Assembly: GCF_051400755.1 (NCBI RefSeq)
Contig: NZ_JBLFFL010000003.1
Location: 248,001 to 312,000 of the forward strand
From: Parapedobacter sp051400755
GTDB lineage: Bacteria; Bacteroidota; Bacteroidia; Sphingobacteriales; Sphingobacteriaceae
DNA: 64,000 nucleotides
Direction of reading: 5' to 3'
Shown here: positions 25,437 to 35,900 of the stretch, one piece after another
Position numbering within the stretch: the first letter of the stretch is position 1
How the letters are laid out: each line of letters begins with the position of its first letter
Program-made: the position numbers and the translations under genes
The notes under the pieces: generated by a model
The model's input: the letters and a program-made list of their open reading frames with translations, nothing else
What the model was told of the DNA's origin: nothing
The model's database searches: none

Positions 25437-26870
25437 ATGTTTTCGACTTACATCATTCGCATACCCTTTTCGGTATTCACTTGGGTATTGTTTATGGCAG
25501 TTTGCCACGCCCAGCCGCTATCCCAAAAAATCGCTGCCGCTTTCCATGCATTTGAAACGCACGAAAGCCTCGCTAACGGATCGGCTTCCCTTACGGTCAT
25601 CCATGCGAATACGGGTGAAGTGATCTTCGCTAAACATGAGCGGCTAGGTCTGGCTCCTGCCTCCACGCTTAAAACCATCACCTCCACGGCGGCGTACCAG
25701 CTACTCGGACCAGATTATGCTTTTGAGACTACTTTATCGTATACCGGGCATATCGATGCCACGGGTACCTTGAAGGGCGATATCGTCCTTCGCGGCACGG
25801 GCGACCCATCGCTGGGAAGCGATCGCTTTCCGCAAACGTCAGACACCTTGTTGCTGTCCAAGTGGTTGCGCGCGATACAGAAGGCGGGCATTCGCCACAT
25901 TGAGGGTGCCATTATTGCCGATGATCGGCTATACAATGGACAGACTGCCCCTCGGGGCTGGACATGGCAGGACATGGGCAACTACTATGGTGCTGGCATA
26001 TCCGCGCTCAACTGGCGTGAAAATTCCGTAGGCATCAACTTCATCGCCGGTGCGGCTCCCAACGCGCCTACCCGCATCGCCAATACCACTGCTGACATCA
26101 GCTACCTGCAGCTGGTCAATGAAACCACTACCGGTGGTCGTGGCACGGGCGACCATGTATACGCTTTTGCAGCCCCTTACGCTTCCCGCATTTACCTGCG
26201 CGGCAGCTATGGCATCGACCTGAAAAAGACGATCTATCTGTCGCTGCCAGACGGCGCATACGATGCGGCATATCAGCTCCACCGCAAACTAGAGCAAGCG
26301 GGCATTGCACAGACAAGCGTACCGACGACAACGCATATGCTGCTCCTCGCAGGAAGCGAAGTACCTAGTGGCCCGACGGTGCTGGATACCCACCGCTCGC
26401 CTGCATTGGGCGAACTGATCTATTGGTTCAACCAGAAAAGCATCAACCTGTATGGCGAAGCGCTGCTCAAGGCCATCGCCTACCGGCAAAACGGCAAAAC
26501 TGACACCCGCGATGCGGCGGAGATGCTCCAGGAATTTTGGGGGAATAAACTGGGTATTCCCGCCGGTGAACTCAAGATCATGGATGGCAGCGGCCTTTCT
26601 CCGGAAAACCGGGTGACCACCCAGGCGTTGGCACGTATCCTGGCAGCCGCTAAAAAGGAGCCGTGGTTCGCCAGCTTTTTTGAAAGCCTCCCGGTGTACA
26701 ATGGCATGAAAATGAAAAGCGGCACCATTAACGGCGTACTCGGATATGTCGGATACCAAACCACAAAAGACGGCACCCCACTTGTGTTTGCCTTGCTGGT
26801 GAATAACTACCAAGGGCCTGCGACACCCATGCGGACGAGGATGTTCAAGTTGTTGGATGTATTGAAATGA
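25437..26870 (+). CDS. dacB: D-alanyl-D-alanine carboxypeptidase/endopeptidase (PBP4, S13 family)
   Basis: Periplasmic penicillin-binding protein that trims or cleaves peptidoglycan peptide cross-links. 477 residues with an N-terminal hydrophobic export signal (about 1-25, ending CHAQ). All three active-site motifs are present: SxxK as S76-T-L-K79 in APASTLKTITS, SxN as SIN in NQKSINLYGEAL, and KSG in MKMKSGTINGV. The frame is open from 25359, overlapping the divergent GH3 gene, but ATG 25437 directly precedes the signal peptide. A -7-like TACTTTCG lies only six bases before this ATG, so the message may be nearly leaderless. Confidence 0.93.
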   Translation: MFSTYIIRIPFSVFTWVLFMAVCHAQPLSQKIAAAFHAFETHESLANGSASLTVIHANTGEVIFAKHERLGLAPASTLKTITSTAAYQLLGPDYAFETTLSYTGHIDATGTLKGDIVLRGTGDPSLGSDRFPQTSDTLLLSKWLRAIQKAGIRHIEGAIIADDRLYNGQTAPRGWTWQDMGNYYGAGISALNWRENSVGINFIAGAAPNAPTRIANTTADISYLQLVNETTTGGRGTGDHVYAFAAPYASRIYLRGSYGIDLKKTIYLSLPDGAYDAAYQLHRKLEQAGIAQTSVPTTTHMLLLAGSEVPSGPTVLDTHRSPALGELIYWFNQKSINLYGEALLKAIAYRQNGKTDTRDAAEMLQEFWGNKLGIPAGELKIMDGSGLSPENRVTTQALARILAAAKKEPWFASFFESLPVYNGMKMKSGTINGVLGYVGYQTTKDGTPLVFALLVNNYQGPATPMRTRMFKLLDVLK

Positions 26871-26927
26871 GAGCGGCATGATGATTGTCAAGCGCCAAGA
26901 TGCCCCTCATTTTTCAAAAAAGAATCC

Positions 26928-26935
26928 TACCTTTG
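26928..26935 (+). promoter_or_regulatory. -7 box of the maeB promoter
   Basis: TACCTTTG, a perfect TAnnTTTG element and identical to that of rpsO, lies 33 bases before the maeB ATG in a 98-bp intergenic gap. The -33 element is not clear; only TTTTTC is found, somewhat too close. Confidence 0.55.
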
Positions 26936-26968
26936 CGCTGGATTGCTGCTGCAAAAACCAACTAAAAC

Positions 26969-29257
26969 ATGAGTAAAACGAATCGCAAGCAAGATGCGTT
27001 GGACTACCATTCCAAGGGCAGGCCTGGCAAAATCGCTGTTGTACCGACAAAACCGACACATTCACAACGAGATTTATCATTAGCGTACTCCCCCGGGGTG
27101 GCCGAACCCTGCTTGCGGATCGCTGAAAACAAGGACGATGTATATAAATACACGGCCAAAGGCAATCTGGTAGCCGTCATCAGTAACGGCACTGCGGTAC
27201 TGGGTTTGGGCGACATCGGACCCGAAGCGGGCAAACCCGTAATGGAAGGCAAAGGGCTGCTATTTAAGATATTTGCCGATATCGATGTGTTCGATATCGA
27301 ATTGGACACCAAAAATGTGGATGAGTTCGTCCGCATTGTCAAATGCTTGGAACCCACATTCGGCGGCATCAATTTGGAGGATATCAAAGCACCTGAATGT
27401 TTCGAGATCGAACGCCGGCTCAAGGAAGAGATGAGTATCCCCGTGATGCACGACGACCAGCACGGCACGGCCATCATCTCGGGAGCAGCCCTCCTCAATG
27501 CGTGTGCCCTGCAAAAGAAACGACTGGACAAGGTCAAAATTGTGGTGAATGGCGCTGGAGCTGCAGCGATTTCCTGTACGCGGATGTATGTGGCGTTGGG
27601 CGCTCGCAGAGAGAACATTGTCATGGTCGACAGCAAAGGTTGTATACGCCATGACCGCCCCAACTTGGAGGGCACGAAAGCCGAGTTTGCTACCACGCAA
27701 ACCATCGACACCCTGGAGGAGGCCCTGAAAGGTGCCGATGTCTTCATTGGCCTCTCCATCGCGGATGTCATGACACGGGAGATGCTGAAAAGTATGGCCA
27801 AAAATCCCATCGTGTTTGCCATGGCCAACCCCGACCCGGAAATCGCATACCCCTTAGCGGTCAGCACGCGCAAAGACGTGATCATGGCCACGGGCCGCTC
27901 CGATTATCCCAACCAGGTGAACAATGTGCTGGGCTTCCCTTACATCTTCCGCGGTGCCCTGGATGTGCGGGCAACCACCATCAATGAGGACATGAAAATC
28001 GCCGCAGTAAAGGCCATCGCTGAGTTGGCCAAGAAATCTGTGCCGGAAGCGGTAAACCAAGCGTATAATACGCAAAACCTGAAGTTTGGACCGGAATACA
28101 TTATCCCAAAACCGACGGACCCCCGGTTGATTACCGAGGTGGCACCTGCCGTTGCCAGAGCAGCGATCGATTCCGGTGTCGCACGTGTAGGCATCGTCGA
28201 TTGGGACAAATATGCGGAGGAACTGCGCCAGCGCCTGGGTCAGGATGATCGCATCATGCGCAACCTGAGCGATGCAGCCAAACGCAACCCGAAACGAGTT
28301 GTCTTTGCCGAAGCGGATAACTATAAAACGCTCCGCGCCGCCCAAATCGTAAGAGAAGAGGGTGTAGCACTCCCCATACTGCTGGGCAATAAAAAGAAGA
28401 TACAACAGCTCATCGACGAAAATCTGTTGGAGTTGGGAGATGTGCCCATTATTGATCCCGCGGAAGAAAAAGGCGGTGCGCGGTTCCAAAAATATGTCGA
28501 TTTCTTGTATGCCAAGCGGCAACGACGGGGAATCTCCTATTTGGAAGCTCAAAAGCTGATGTTAGACCGGAACTATTTTGGTGCCAGCATGGTGCAGTTT
28601 GGCGAGGCCGATACGCTCATCTCCGGCCTCACCAAAAATTACGCAACCACCATCCGTCCGGCGTTGCATGTGATCGGTACGCAGCCAGGCAGCAAGCTGG
28701 CCGGTATGTATATGATGCTTACCGCGAAAGGTCCCGTTTTTTTCGGCGACACCACGGTCAACGTAGATCCGACAGCCGAAGAGCTGGTCGATATCACCTT
28801 GCTGCTTCATGAGGCCGTAAAAAAAATGAATATCGTTCCGCGGATTGCCCTGCTTTCGTATTCCAACTTTGGCTCGAACGATGGCAACACGCCCCTCAAG
28901 GTGCGCGAAACGGTGCGCCTGCTTCACGAAAAACATCCCGATATATTGGTCGACGGTGAGATGCAGGCCAATTTCGCAATGAATAGCGACCTGCTTGCCG
29001 CTAATTTCCCTTTTAGTGCATTGAGCGGAAGCCCCGCGAACACATTGGTATTCCCTAACCTGGAATCGGGCAACATCGCGTATAAATTGCTCCAGGAAAT
29101 CGGCAATGCGGAAGCGGTAGGCCCCATCCTGCTGGGCATGAACAAACCCGTACACGTATTACAGCTGGATAGCTCGGTGCGCGAAATCGTCAACATGGTG
29201 ACCATCGCGGTGGTAGACGTCCAATCAAGGGAACCGGTCTCCCGCAAAAAGAAATAA
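26969..29257 (+). CDS. maeB: NADP-dependent malic enzyme with C-terminal phosphotransacetylase-like domain
   Basis: Oxidative decarboxylation of malate to pyruvate and CO2 with NADPH formation. 762 residues, the usual length of MaeB fusions. The malic-enzyme part (about 1-430) shows SLAYSPGVAEPC, NLVAVISNGTAVLGLGDIGP, IPVMHDDQHGTAIISGAA and the nucleotide-binding VVNGAGAAAISCTRMY. The C-terminal part (about 435-750) resembles phosphotransacetylase (NPKRVVFAEADNYKTLRAA, GMYMMLTAKGPVFFGDTTVN, MQANFAMN). In studied homologues that domain is regulatory, responding to acetyl-CoA, rather than catalytic. It sits 7 bases before ruvA and is probably co-transcribed with it. Confidence 0.97.
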   Translation: MSKTNRKQDALDYHSKGRPGKIAVVPTKPTHSQRDLSLAYSPGVAEPCLRIAENKDDVYKYTAKGNLVAVISNGTAVLGLGDIGPEAGKPVMEGKGLLFKIFADIDVFDIELDTKNVDEFVRIVKCLEPTFGGINLEDIKAPECFEIERRLKEEMSIPVMHDDQHGTAIISGAALLNACALQKKRLDKVKIVVNGAGAAAISCTRMYVALGARRENIVMVDSKGCIRHDRPNLEGTKAEFATTQTIDTLEEALKGADVFIGLSIADVMTREMLKSMAKNPIVFAMANPDPEIAYPLAVSTRKDVIMATGRSDYPNQVNNVLGFPYIFRGALDVRATTINEDMKIAAVKAIAELAKKSVPEAVNQAYNTQNLKFGPEYIIPKPTDPRLITEVAPAVARAAIDSGVARVGIVDWDKYAEELRQRLGQDDRIMRNLSDAAKRNPKRVVFAEADNYKTLRAAQIVREEGVALPILLGNKKKIQQLIDENLLELGDVPIIDPAEEKGGARFQKYVDFLYAKRQRRGISYLEAQKLMLDRNYFGASMVQFGEADTLISGLTKNYATTIRPALHVIGTQPGSKLAGMYMMLTAKGPVFFGDTTVNVDPTAEELVDITLLLHEAVKKMNIVPRIALLSYSNFGSNDGNTPLKVRETVRLLHEKHPDILVDGEMQANFAMNSDLLAANFPFSALSGSPANTLVFPNLESGNIAYKLLQEIGNAEAVGPILLGMNKPVHVLQLDSSVREIVNMVTIAVVDVQSREPVSRKKK

Positions 29258-29264
29258 GCATAGC

Positions 29265-29846
29265 ATGTATGAATACCTAAACGGCAAATTGGCCTATAAA
29301 GCCCCCACCCACGTCGTGCTCGATGTAGGTGGCGTGGGTTATCACGTACACATCTCGTTGCACACCTATGCACAAATCAAGGATCGTGAGCAATGTAAAC
29401 TGTACATCAGCTTCCAGGTACGCGAGGATGCACACACGCTATTCGGCTTCGCCGAAGAAGGTGAACGCCGTTTGTTTGAACACCTGATCTCCGTATCAGG
29501 TATCGGTCCCAATACCGGCAGGATGATTCTTTCATCGATCACCCCGGAAGAAATTCAATCGGCCATCGTCAACGGCAACGTACCCCTGATCCAGCGCATT
29601 AAGGGCATCGGCCCGAAGACCGCACAGCGCATGGTGCTGGAATTGCAGGATAAACTGAAAAAGCAAGGCCCGGAGGCATTAAGTGTCGTACAAAGGCAAC
29701 AAAGCGTCCCCGAAGAGGCGCTAAGCGCGCTGATCATGCTTGGATTTGTACGCAGCCAGGCGGAAAAGGTGCTCGCAAACATCCAGCAAACCACCCCTGA
29801 CTTGACAGTTGAGATATTGATTAAAGAAGCATTGAAACGATTATAA
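29265..29846 (+). CDS. ruvA: Holliday junction branch migration complex subunit RuvA
   Basis: Tetrameric DNA-binding subunit that holds the four-way junction for the RuvB motor. 193 residues, normal length: N-terminal OB fold (MYEYLNGKLAYKAPTHVVLD, VGGVGYHVHIS), helix-hairpin-helix motifs (HLISVSGIGPNTGRMILSS, IQRIKGIGPKTAQRMVLEL), an acidic linker and the C-terminal RuvB-binding domain (EALSALIMLGFVRSQAEKVL). ruvB and ruvC are not in the window. It follows maeB by 7 bases and precedes sprA by 61 bases, an arrangement frequent in Bacteroidetes, where ruvA stands before sprA. Confidence 0.97.
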   Translation: MYEYLNGKLAYKAPTHVVLDVGGVGYHVHISLHTYAQIKDREQCKLYISFQVREDAHTLFGFAEEGERRLFEHLISVSGIGPNTGRMILSSITPEEIQSAIVNGNVPLIQRIKGIGPKTAQRMVLELQDKLKKQGPEALSVVQRQQSVPEEALSALIMLGFVRSQAEKVLANIQQTTPDLTVEILIKEALKRL

Positions 29847-29907
29847 AGAATTTTGTATAAATTGGTGGCGCTAAAGAGGGGTATACTGACTTATAAAAAA
29901 CATCTAC

Positions 29908-32900
29908 TTGGAAAGAACGATACCTATTCGCCTTTTTTGGCTGCTTTTGCCGTTTTTGCTGGCTATGGCCAGCAATGCCGGTGCGCAGGTTTCGGTTGAT
30001 TCACTCCAACGGGATAGCGTGAAACTCCGATATCCGCTGTACGACCTACCTTTTCTCAATTTGTATCAAAAGCGGGGACCGCTGGACCTTGGCACGCCGT
30101 CCAACATCACTCGGGAAGTTATATTCGATCCGTTGAGCCGCCAATACATCATCCGCGAAAAATTGGGGAGCCGCTTTTATCGCCCGCCGCAATACCTGAC
30201 GATAGAAGAGTATCAACAGTACGAGAGCCAGCTGTTGAAGCGCAACTACTGGCGGCAACTATCAGACCAGCAATTGACCGACTATCGGCAAGATCGCCTG
30301 ATTCCGACCATTTATGTGCAGAGCGAGGCCTTCGAACGGATTTTTGGTGGAAACACGATCGACATCATTCCCCGCGGAAGTGCCGACATCACCATCATGG
30401 CGCAGCAGAACAAAAACGCCAACCCTATGTTCAATGAACGGCAACGTAGGCAATGGGGGTTTGATTTCGACCAGCGTATCCAAATGAACCTGACCGGGCA
30501 GATCGGTGATCGTCTGAAGCTGACCACCAACTACAATACCGAGGCACAATTTGATTTTGAAAACCAGATCCGCCTGGATTATACCGGCAAAGACGATGAC
30601 ATCATTAAGCGGATCGAGCTGGGCAATGTAAGCATGCCGCTCAACACCACCCTGATCAGCGGCACGCAGGCACTGTTCGGACTTAAAACGCAACTGCAAT
30701 TCGGACGATTGAATGTGACGGGTATTTTCTCCCAGCAACGCTCCCAACAGCGTGAAATCACCATCAAAAACGGTGCGCAGGAGAGCGAGTTTGCGCTGAA
30801 AGCGGACGAATATGAAGACAATCAGCACTATTTCCTTGCGCAATATTTCAGGGAAAACTTCAACCGTGCGATGGCACTGGCCCCGATCCTGACCACCGAT
30901 ATCAACATTACACAGATCGAGGTGTGGGTCAGCAACCGGAGCAACTCCGTCGACGATTCCCGGGATGTGCTTGCCTTGATGGACCTGGGGGAGTATGAAC
31001 CCTACAATACCGCATTGATCGGCCCGGGAAACACGCGCTACCCTTCTACCGGCATCCCCGGTGAGCCGGCACAGTTGATGTCAAACAACCTATTGGAAAT
31101 ATTGCCCCCAGATGCCCGGCTTACGCAATCCAATGCCGTGCAAGGGTTTTTTACCAGCACCGGCCGTAACGATAACTACGCCAAGCTCACCTATGCCCGG
31201 AAACTGCGCGAAGGCACCGAATATACCATCAACCGCCGGCTGGGTTTCATCTCGCTCAACATGCCGCTCAATAACGACCAGATATTGGCGGTGGCCTACC
31301 GGTATACCGCCGGGGGACGGGAATATCAGGTAGGCGAATTTTCAACCGATGTGCCGGTGACGCCGTCGCAACCCCAGATGCTGGTGGCCAAGCTCCTGAA
31401 AAACGAGATTCTCAAGACCAACTTGCCCATATGGGACCTGATGATGAAGAACATCTATTCCGTGGGGGCCTACGGTATCGGGCAGCAGAATTTCAGGTTC
31501 AACATCTTCCGGATCGAAGATGAGAGTGGCGTGGAGCGCCCGGTGATGTATGAGGGGCAGAACACCCAAAACAAGCTTTGGATACAGCTCGCCGGGCTGG
31601 ACCGGCTCAATCCCCAGAATGCGCAGCAGCCGGACGGCTTTTTTGACTTCCTCCCTGGTATCACCATCGATCCCGAGCGCGGCCGGATCATGTTTCCCAT
31701 GGTGGAGCCATTTGGCAATGATCTAGCCAGCCAGTTCATTCCCGGCAGCGAACAGGCGCTGATTGACAAATATACCTACCAGGCGCTATACGACTCGACC
31801 AAAGCCATTGCCCAGCAGTTTTTTCCTAATCAAAACCGCTACCTGATCAAGGGCTCGTACGAATCGGAGGTGGGAACGGAATTCCAACTGGGCGCCATCA
31901 ACGTGCCGCGCGGATCCGTGCAGGTATTTGCCGGACCGGCGCCGCTCCAAGAGGGCGTTGATTTCATGGTCGACTATGATATTGGCCGGGTACGCATCCT
32001 CAATGAGGCGTTGCTGCAATCGGGCCAACCCATCCGCATCAAGATGGAAAACAACCAGCTGTTCGGCCTGCAGCAGCGCACCATGCTGGGCGGCAGGCTC
32101 GATTACCTGGTAAACGATAAGCTGCAACTCGGCGGCACCATCATGAACCTCACCGAACGGCCCCTCACCCAAAAGGTAAACATCGGTGAGGAACCGATCT
32201 CCAACACCATGTGGGGGCTCGACCTGACCTACAACTCGCCTTCGCGATGGCTTACCCGGATGGTCGATAAAATTCCGTTTCTCGATACCAAAGAGCCTTC
32301 GTCGATTTCGTTCTATGGCGAATTTGCCCAGCTGCTGCCGGGGCACCCACGGGCGTTGAACTTCGCCGGCACGCGTAACGGTATTACTTATGTCGACGAT
32401 TTTGAAAACAGCCGTTCGTTCATCGACATCAAGGGGGCATTTACCTGGCAACTGTCCGGCACGCCGCAACTGTTCCCCGAAGCACAATTGATGGATGATT
32501 TGCAATATGGATTCAACCGTGCCCGGCTGGCCTTCTATAATATTGATCCGATATTTTACCGCAACATCAACCTGACACCCTCCAACATCAACAACGCCGA
32601 ACTGTCCAGACACCGCGTTCGGGAAGTGCTTGAACAGGAGGTATTTCCCTATCGTGAATCGACCACCGGATTGCCGATGTTCCTTTCGACATTGGATCTG
32701 GCATTCTATCCCACGATCCGCGGACCGTATAACTATACCGCCAGCGGTGTCAATCCGGACGGTACGCTGGCCAATCCACGCAGTCGCTGGGGCGGCATGT
32801 TCCGCAAGATCGACGCACCCGACTTCGAAGCGCAGAATATCGAGTTTATCGAACTGTGGATGATGGATCCGTTCCTCACCAACCCCAACTCGCAGGGCGG

Positions 32901-35900
32901 CGACCTGTATTTCAACCTCGGCAACATGTCGGAAGATATCCTGAAAGATGGAAGAAAGGCGATGGAAAACGGCATGTCTCCTTCGGGAGATCTGTCCGAG
33001 ATTGACGAAACCAATTGGGGGCGGGTGCCGCGCAAACAGCCGGTGATCCAGGCGTTTGATAACGATCCTACGGCACGCGCCCGCCAAGACATCGGTCTGG
33101 ATGGCCTCAACGATACGGATGAACGCGGGTTTCACGGCGATTTCCTCGGCAGGGTGCAGGGCATGCTTACCGCTACCGCGGCCCAGGAATTGGGCGAGGA
33201 TCCCTCTGGCGATAATTTCCAGTACTTCCGCGGTCTGGAGCTCGACAATCAAAATGCGGGTATCCTGAAACGGTACGAACGATTCAATGGTCCGGAAGGC
33301 AACTCTAAGACCCCGGAACAGTCGGTCGGCGTGGAAACATCCGCCTCCACGCTCCTGCCCGACGGCGAAGACATCAACCGCGATAACAACATGAATGAGG
33401 CGGAGGAATATTATCAATACCGCCTATCGCTCCGGCCCCAGGATATGCAGGTAGGGCAAAACTACATCTCCGACATGCACACCGCGGAGGTACGGCTTCC
33501 GGACGGCACGACCGAGCAGGTCAAATGGTACCAGTTCCGCATCCCGCTGTCACAATATCAAGAACGTATCGGTGATATCCGCGATTTCAAGTCCATCCGC
33601 TTCGTCCGCATGTTTATGACCGATTTTGCGGACACCGCCGTGGTGCGCCTTGGTCAGATGCAACTGGTACGTGGCGAGTGGCGGCGGTACAATGCGGAAA
33701 ATAATAACGCCAAAGTAGTCGCCGACCCCAGCATGGGCAATGTGCCGCTGGACAACTCGACCATCGAGGTGGCCGCAGTCAATATCGAGCAGAACGGCAA
33801 CCGGCAGCCCATCCCCTATGTGGTGCCCCCCGGCATTGAGCGACAGCTGGACTGGGGCAACCTGAATAATAGTGTGCAGCTCAATGAACAGTCGCTTTCG
33901 CTCGATGTCAAAAACCTCCGCGATGGGTATGGTCGCGCCGCTTACCGGACCGCCACCAACGATTTCAGGGCGTATGGCCGCTTGGAAATGTTTATCCACG
34001 CCGAAGGAACCTATTTGCAAGATGGAGATTTCAGGGCTTTTATACGGGTCGGCACCGACGACCAGTACAACTACTACCAGTATGACATGCCGCTGAAGAT
34101 CACCCAACCCGGCACACGTGACGCTGAGCTGATCTGGCCGCAGGAAAACCGGATGAATGTCCGCATCGGCATCTTTCAGGAAGCCAAGGAAGCCCGAAAT
34201 CGGGCCATGCGCGATGGCCAACCTTGGCCCATCAATGAGCCCTTTACCTTTTTTGACGGCGAAAACCGCGTGACGATCGTCGGCCAACCCGATATCAGCA
34301 AAGTACGCTTCTATATGCTCGGGGTGATGAATCCGCTGCGCGGCACCGAGGTAAGCACGGCTAACGACGATGGACTGGACAAATCGGGTCTGTTTTGGTT
34401 CAATGAATTCCGGCTCACCGATTTCGACGATAAGGGCGGGTGGGCCGTCACCGCCCGGATGAATGCGCAACTGGCCGACTTCGCCAACGTTACGCTATCG
34501 GGAAGCAAAACAACCGTCGGCTTTGGGTCCATTGAGCAGCGCATCGGCGAGCGTAGCCGCAGCGACGATTTGTACCTCGACCTGGTGACCAGCGCCGAAT
34601 TGGGTAAGTTTTTCCCCGTCGACTATGGTTTGCGGATCCCGCTGTTTTTCAGTTATACCCGGCAGGTGGGCACACCCGAGTACAATCCCCTGATGCCCGA
34701 TATCGAACTCAACAGCGCCCTGGCCAACCTGTCGCGCAACCAGCGGGATTCACTGCTCCGCGTGACACAGGATTTCAGCACCCGCAGGAGTTTCAACCTC
34801 ACTAACGTGCGCAAGATCCGTACGGACATCGAGAAGTCGGTGCGACCATGGGATATCGAAAATTTCAGCGCCACGTACGCATATTCGCAGTATTACCAAC
34901 GCGATTACCTGACGGAAACGGCGCTTCAGAAAAATTATCGCGCAGCGCTGGACTATACCTTTTCCAGCAACGATGACCTCTCCTTTGAGCCGCTCAAGAA
35001 ACTGATCAAAAACAAACATCTCGGCATCCTGAGTGACTTCAACTTTAATCTCATGCCCTCGTTGCTCAATTTCCGAATCGATGTCAACCGGATATACAAT
35101 GAGAATACCCTGCGGGAAAACAATTCGGCAGACAATTTCCTGCCTGCCATGGGTACGTTGTACAACAAGAACTTTACGATGAATCGCCTCTACGGCATCA
35201 GCTGGAACTTAACCAAATCGTTGAAACTCGATTTCAACGCGACCAACTATGCGATCGTAGACGAGCCGGATGGACGCATCAACGGGCTCAAGCGGGATAC
35301 GCTGTGGGAAAATTTCTGGCGGTTGGGCCGCACCACCGATTATAACCACATGATGAACATCACGTATTCCCTGCCGATCCATAAACTGCCGGGATTGGAC
35401 TGGATAAGTGTTGAAACCCGCTATGGCACACAATTCAACTGGCAGACCGAGCCGCTGCTATCCATGCAGAGCCCCGACATCGACATGGGCAACAGCATCC
35501 AAAATTCGCGCACCATTCAGCTGAACCCGACCTTCAACATGGATGGCCTGTATCGCAAATTCGGCTTTATCCGGAACAATACCGGACTGGACGCCAGCGG
35601 CACCGCGGCATTCTTCACGGGCTTACTGACGAGCATCAAAAACATCAACGCTGCTTATACGCGCGTGCAAAACACCTTTCTGCCCGGATATTTGCCAAAA
35701 ACCAACGTGCTGGGCTATGATTTCGATCACAACGCCCCCGGCTGGGGCTTCCTTTTCGGAAGCCAGCGCGACATCCGCCAGCGGGCGGCGGCCAACGGCT
35801 GGATCACCAACGATACCTTACAGACCCAGCTGTACATGACGTCGCTGACGGAAGACCTCTCCATGCGTGCGATACTCGAACCCATACGGGATTTGCGTAT

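Noticed and set aside
27004..28552. Minus-strand reading frames of 295 and 232 codons opposite maeB
   Set aside because: The malic-enzyme sequence on the plus strand explains the region fully; the antisense products are low-complexity and resemble no protein.
31786..33417. Long minus-strand reading frame of 543 codons inside sprA
   Set aside because: It lies entirely opposite sprA, has no recognisable domain, and reflects the codon bias of the plus-strand gene (few antisense stops in GC-rich coding DNA).
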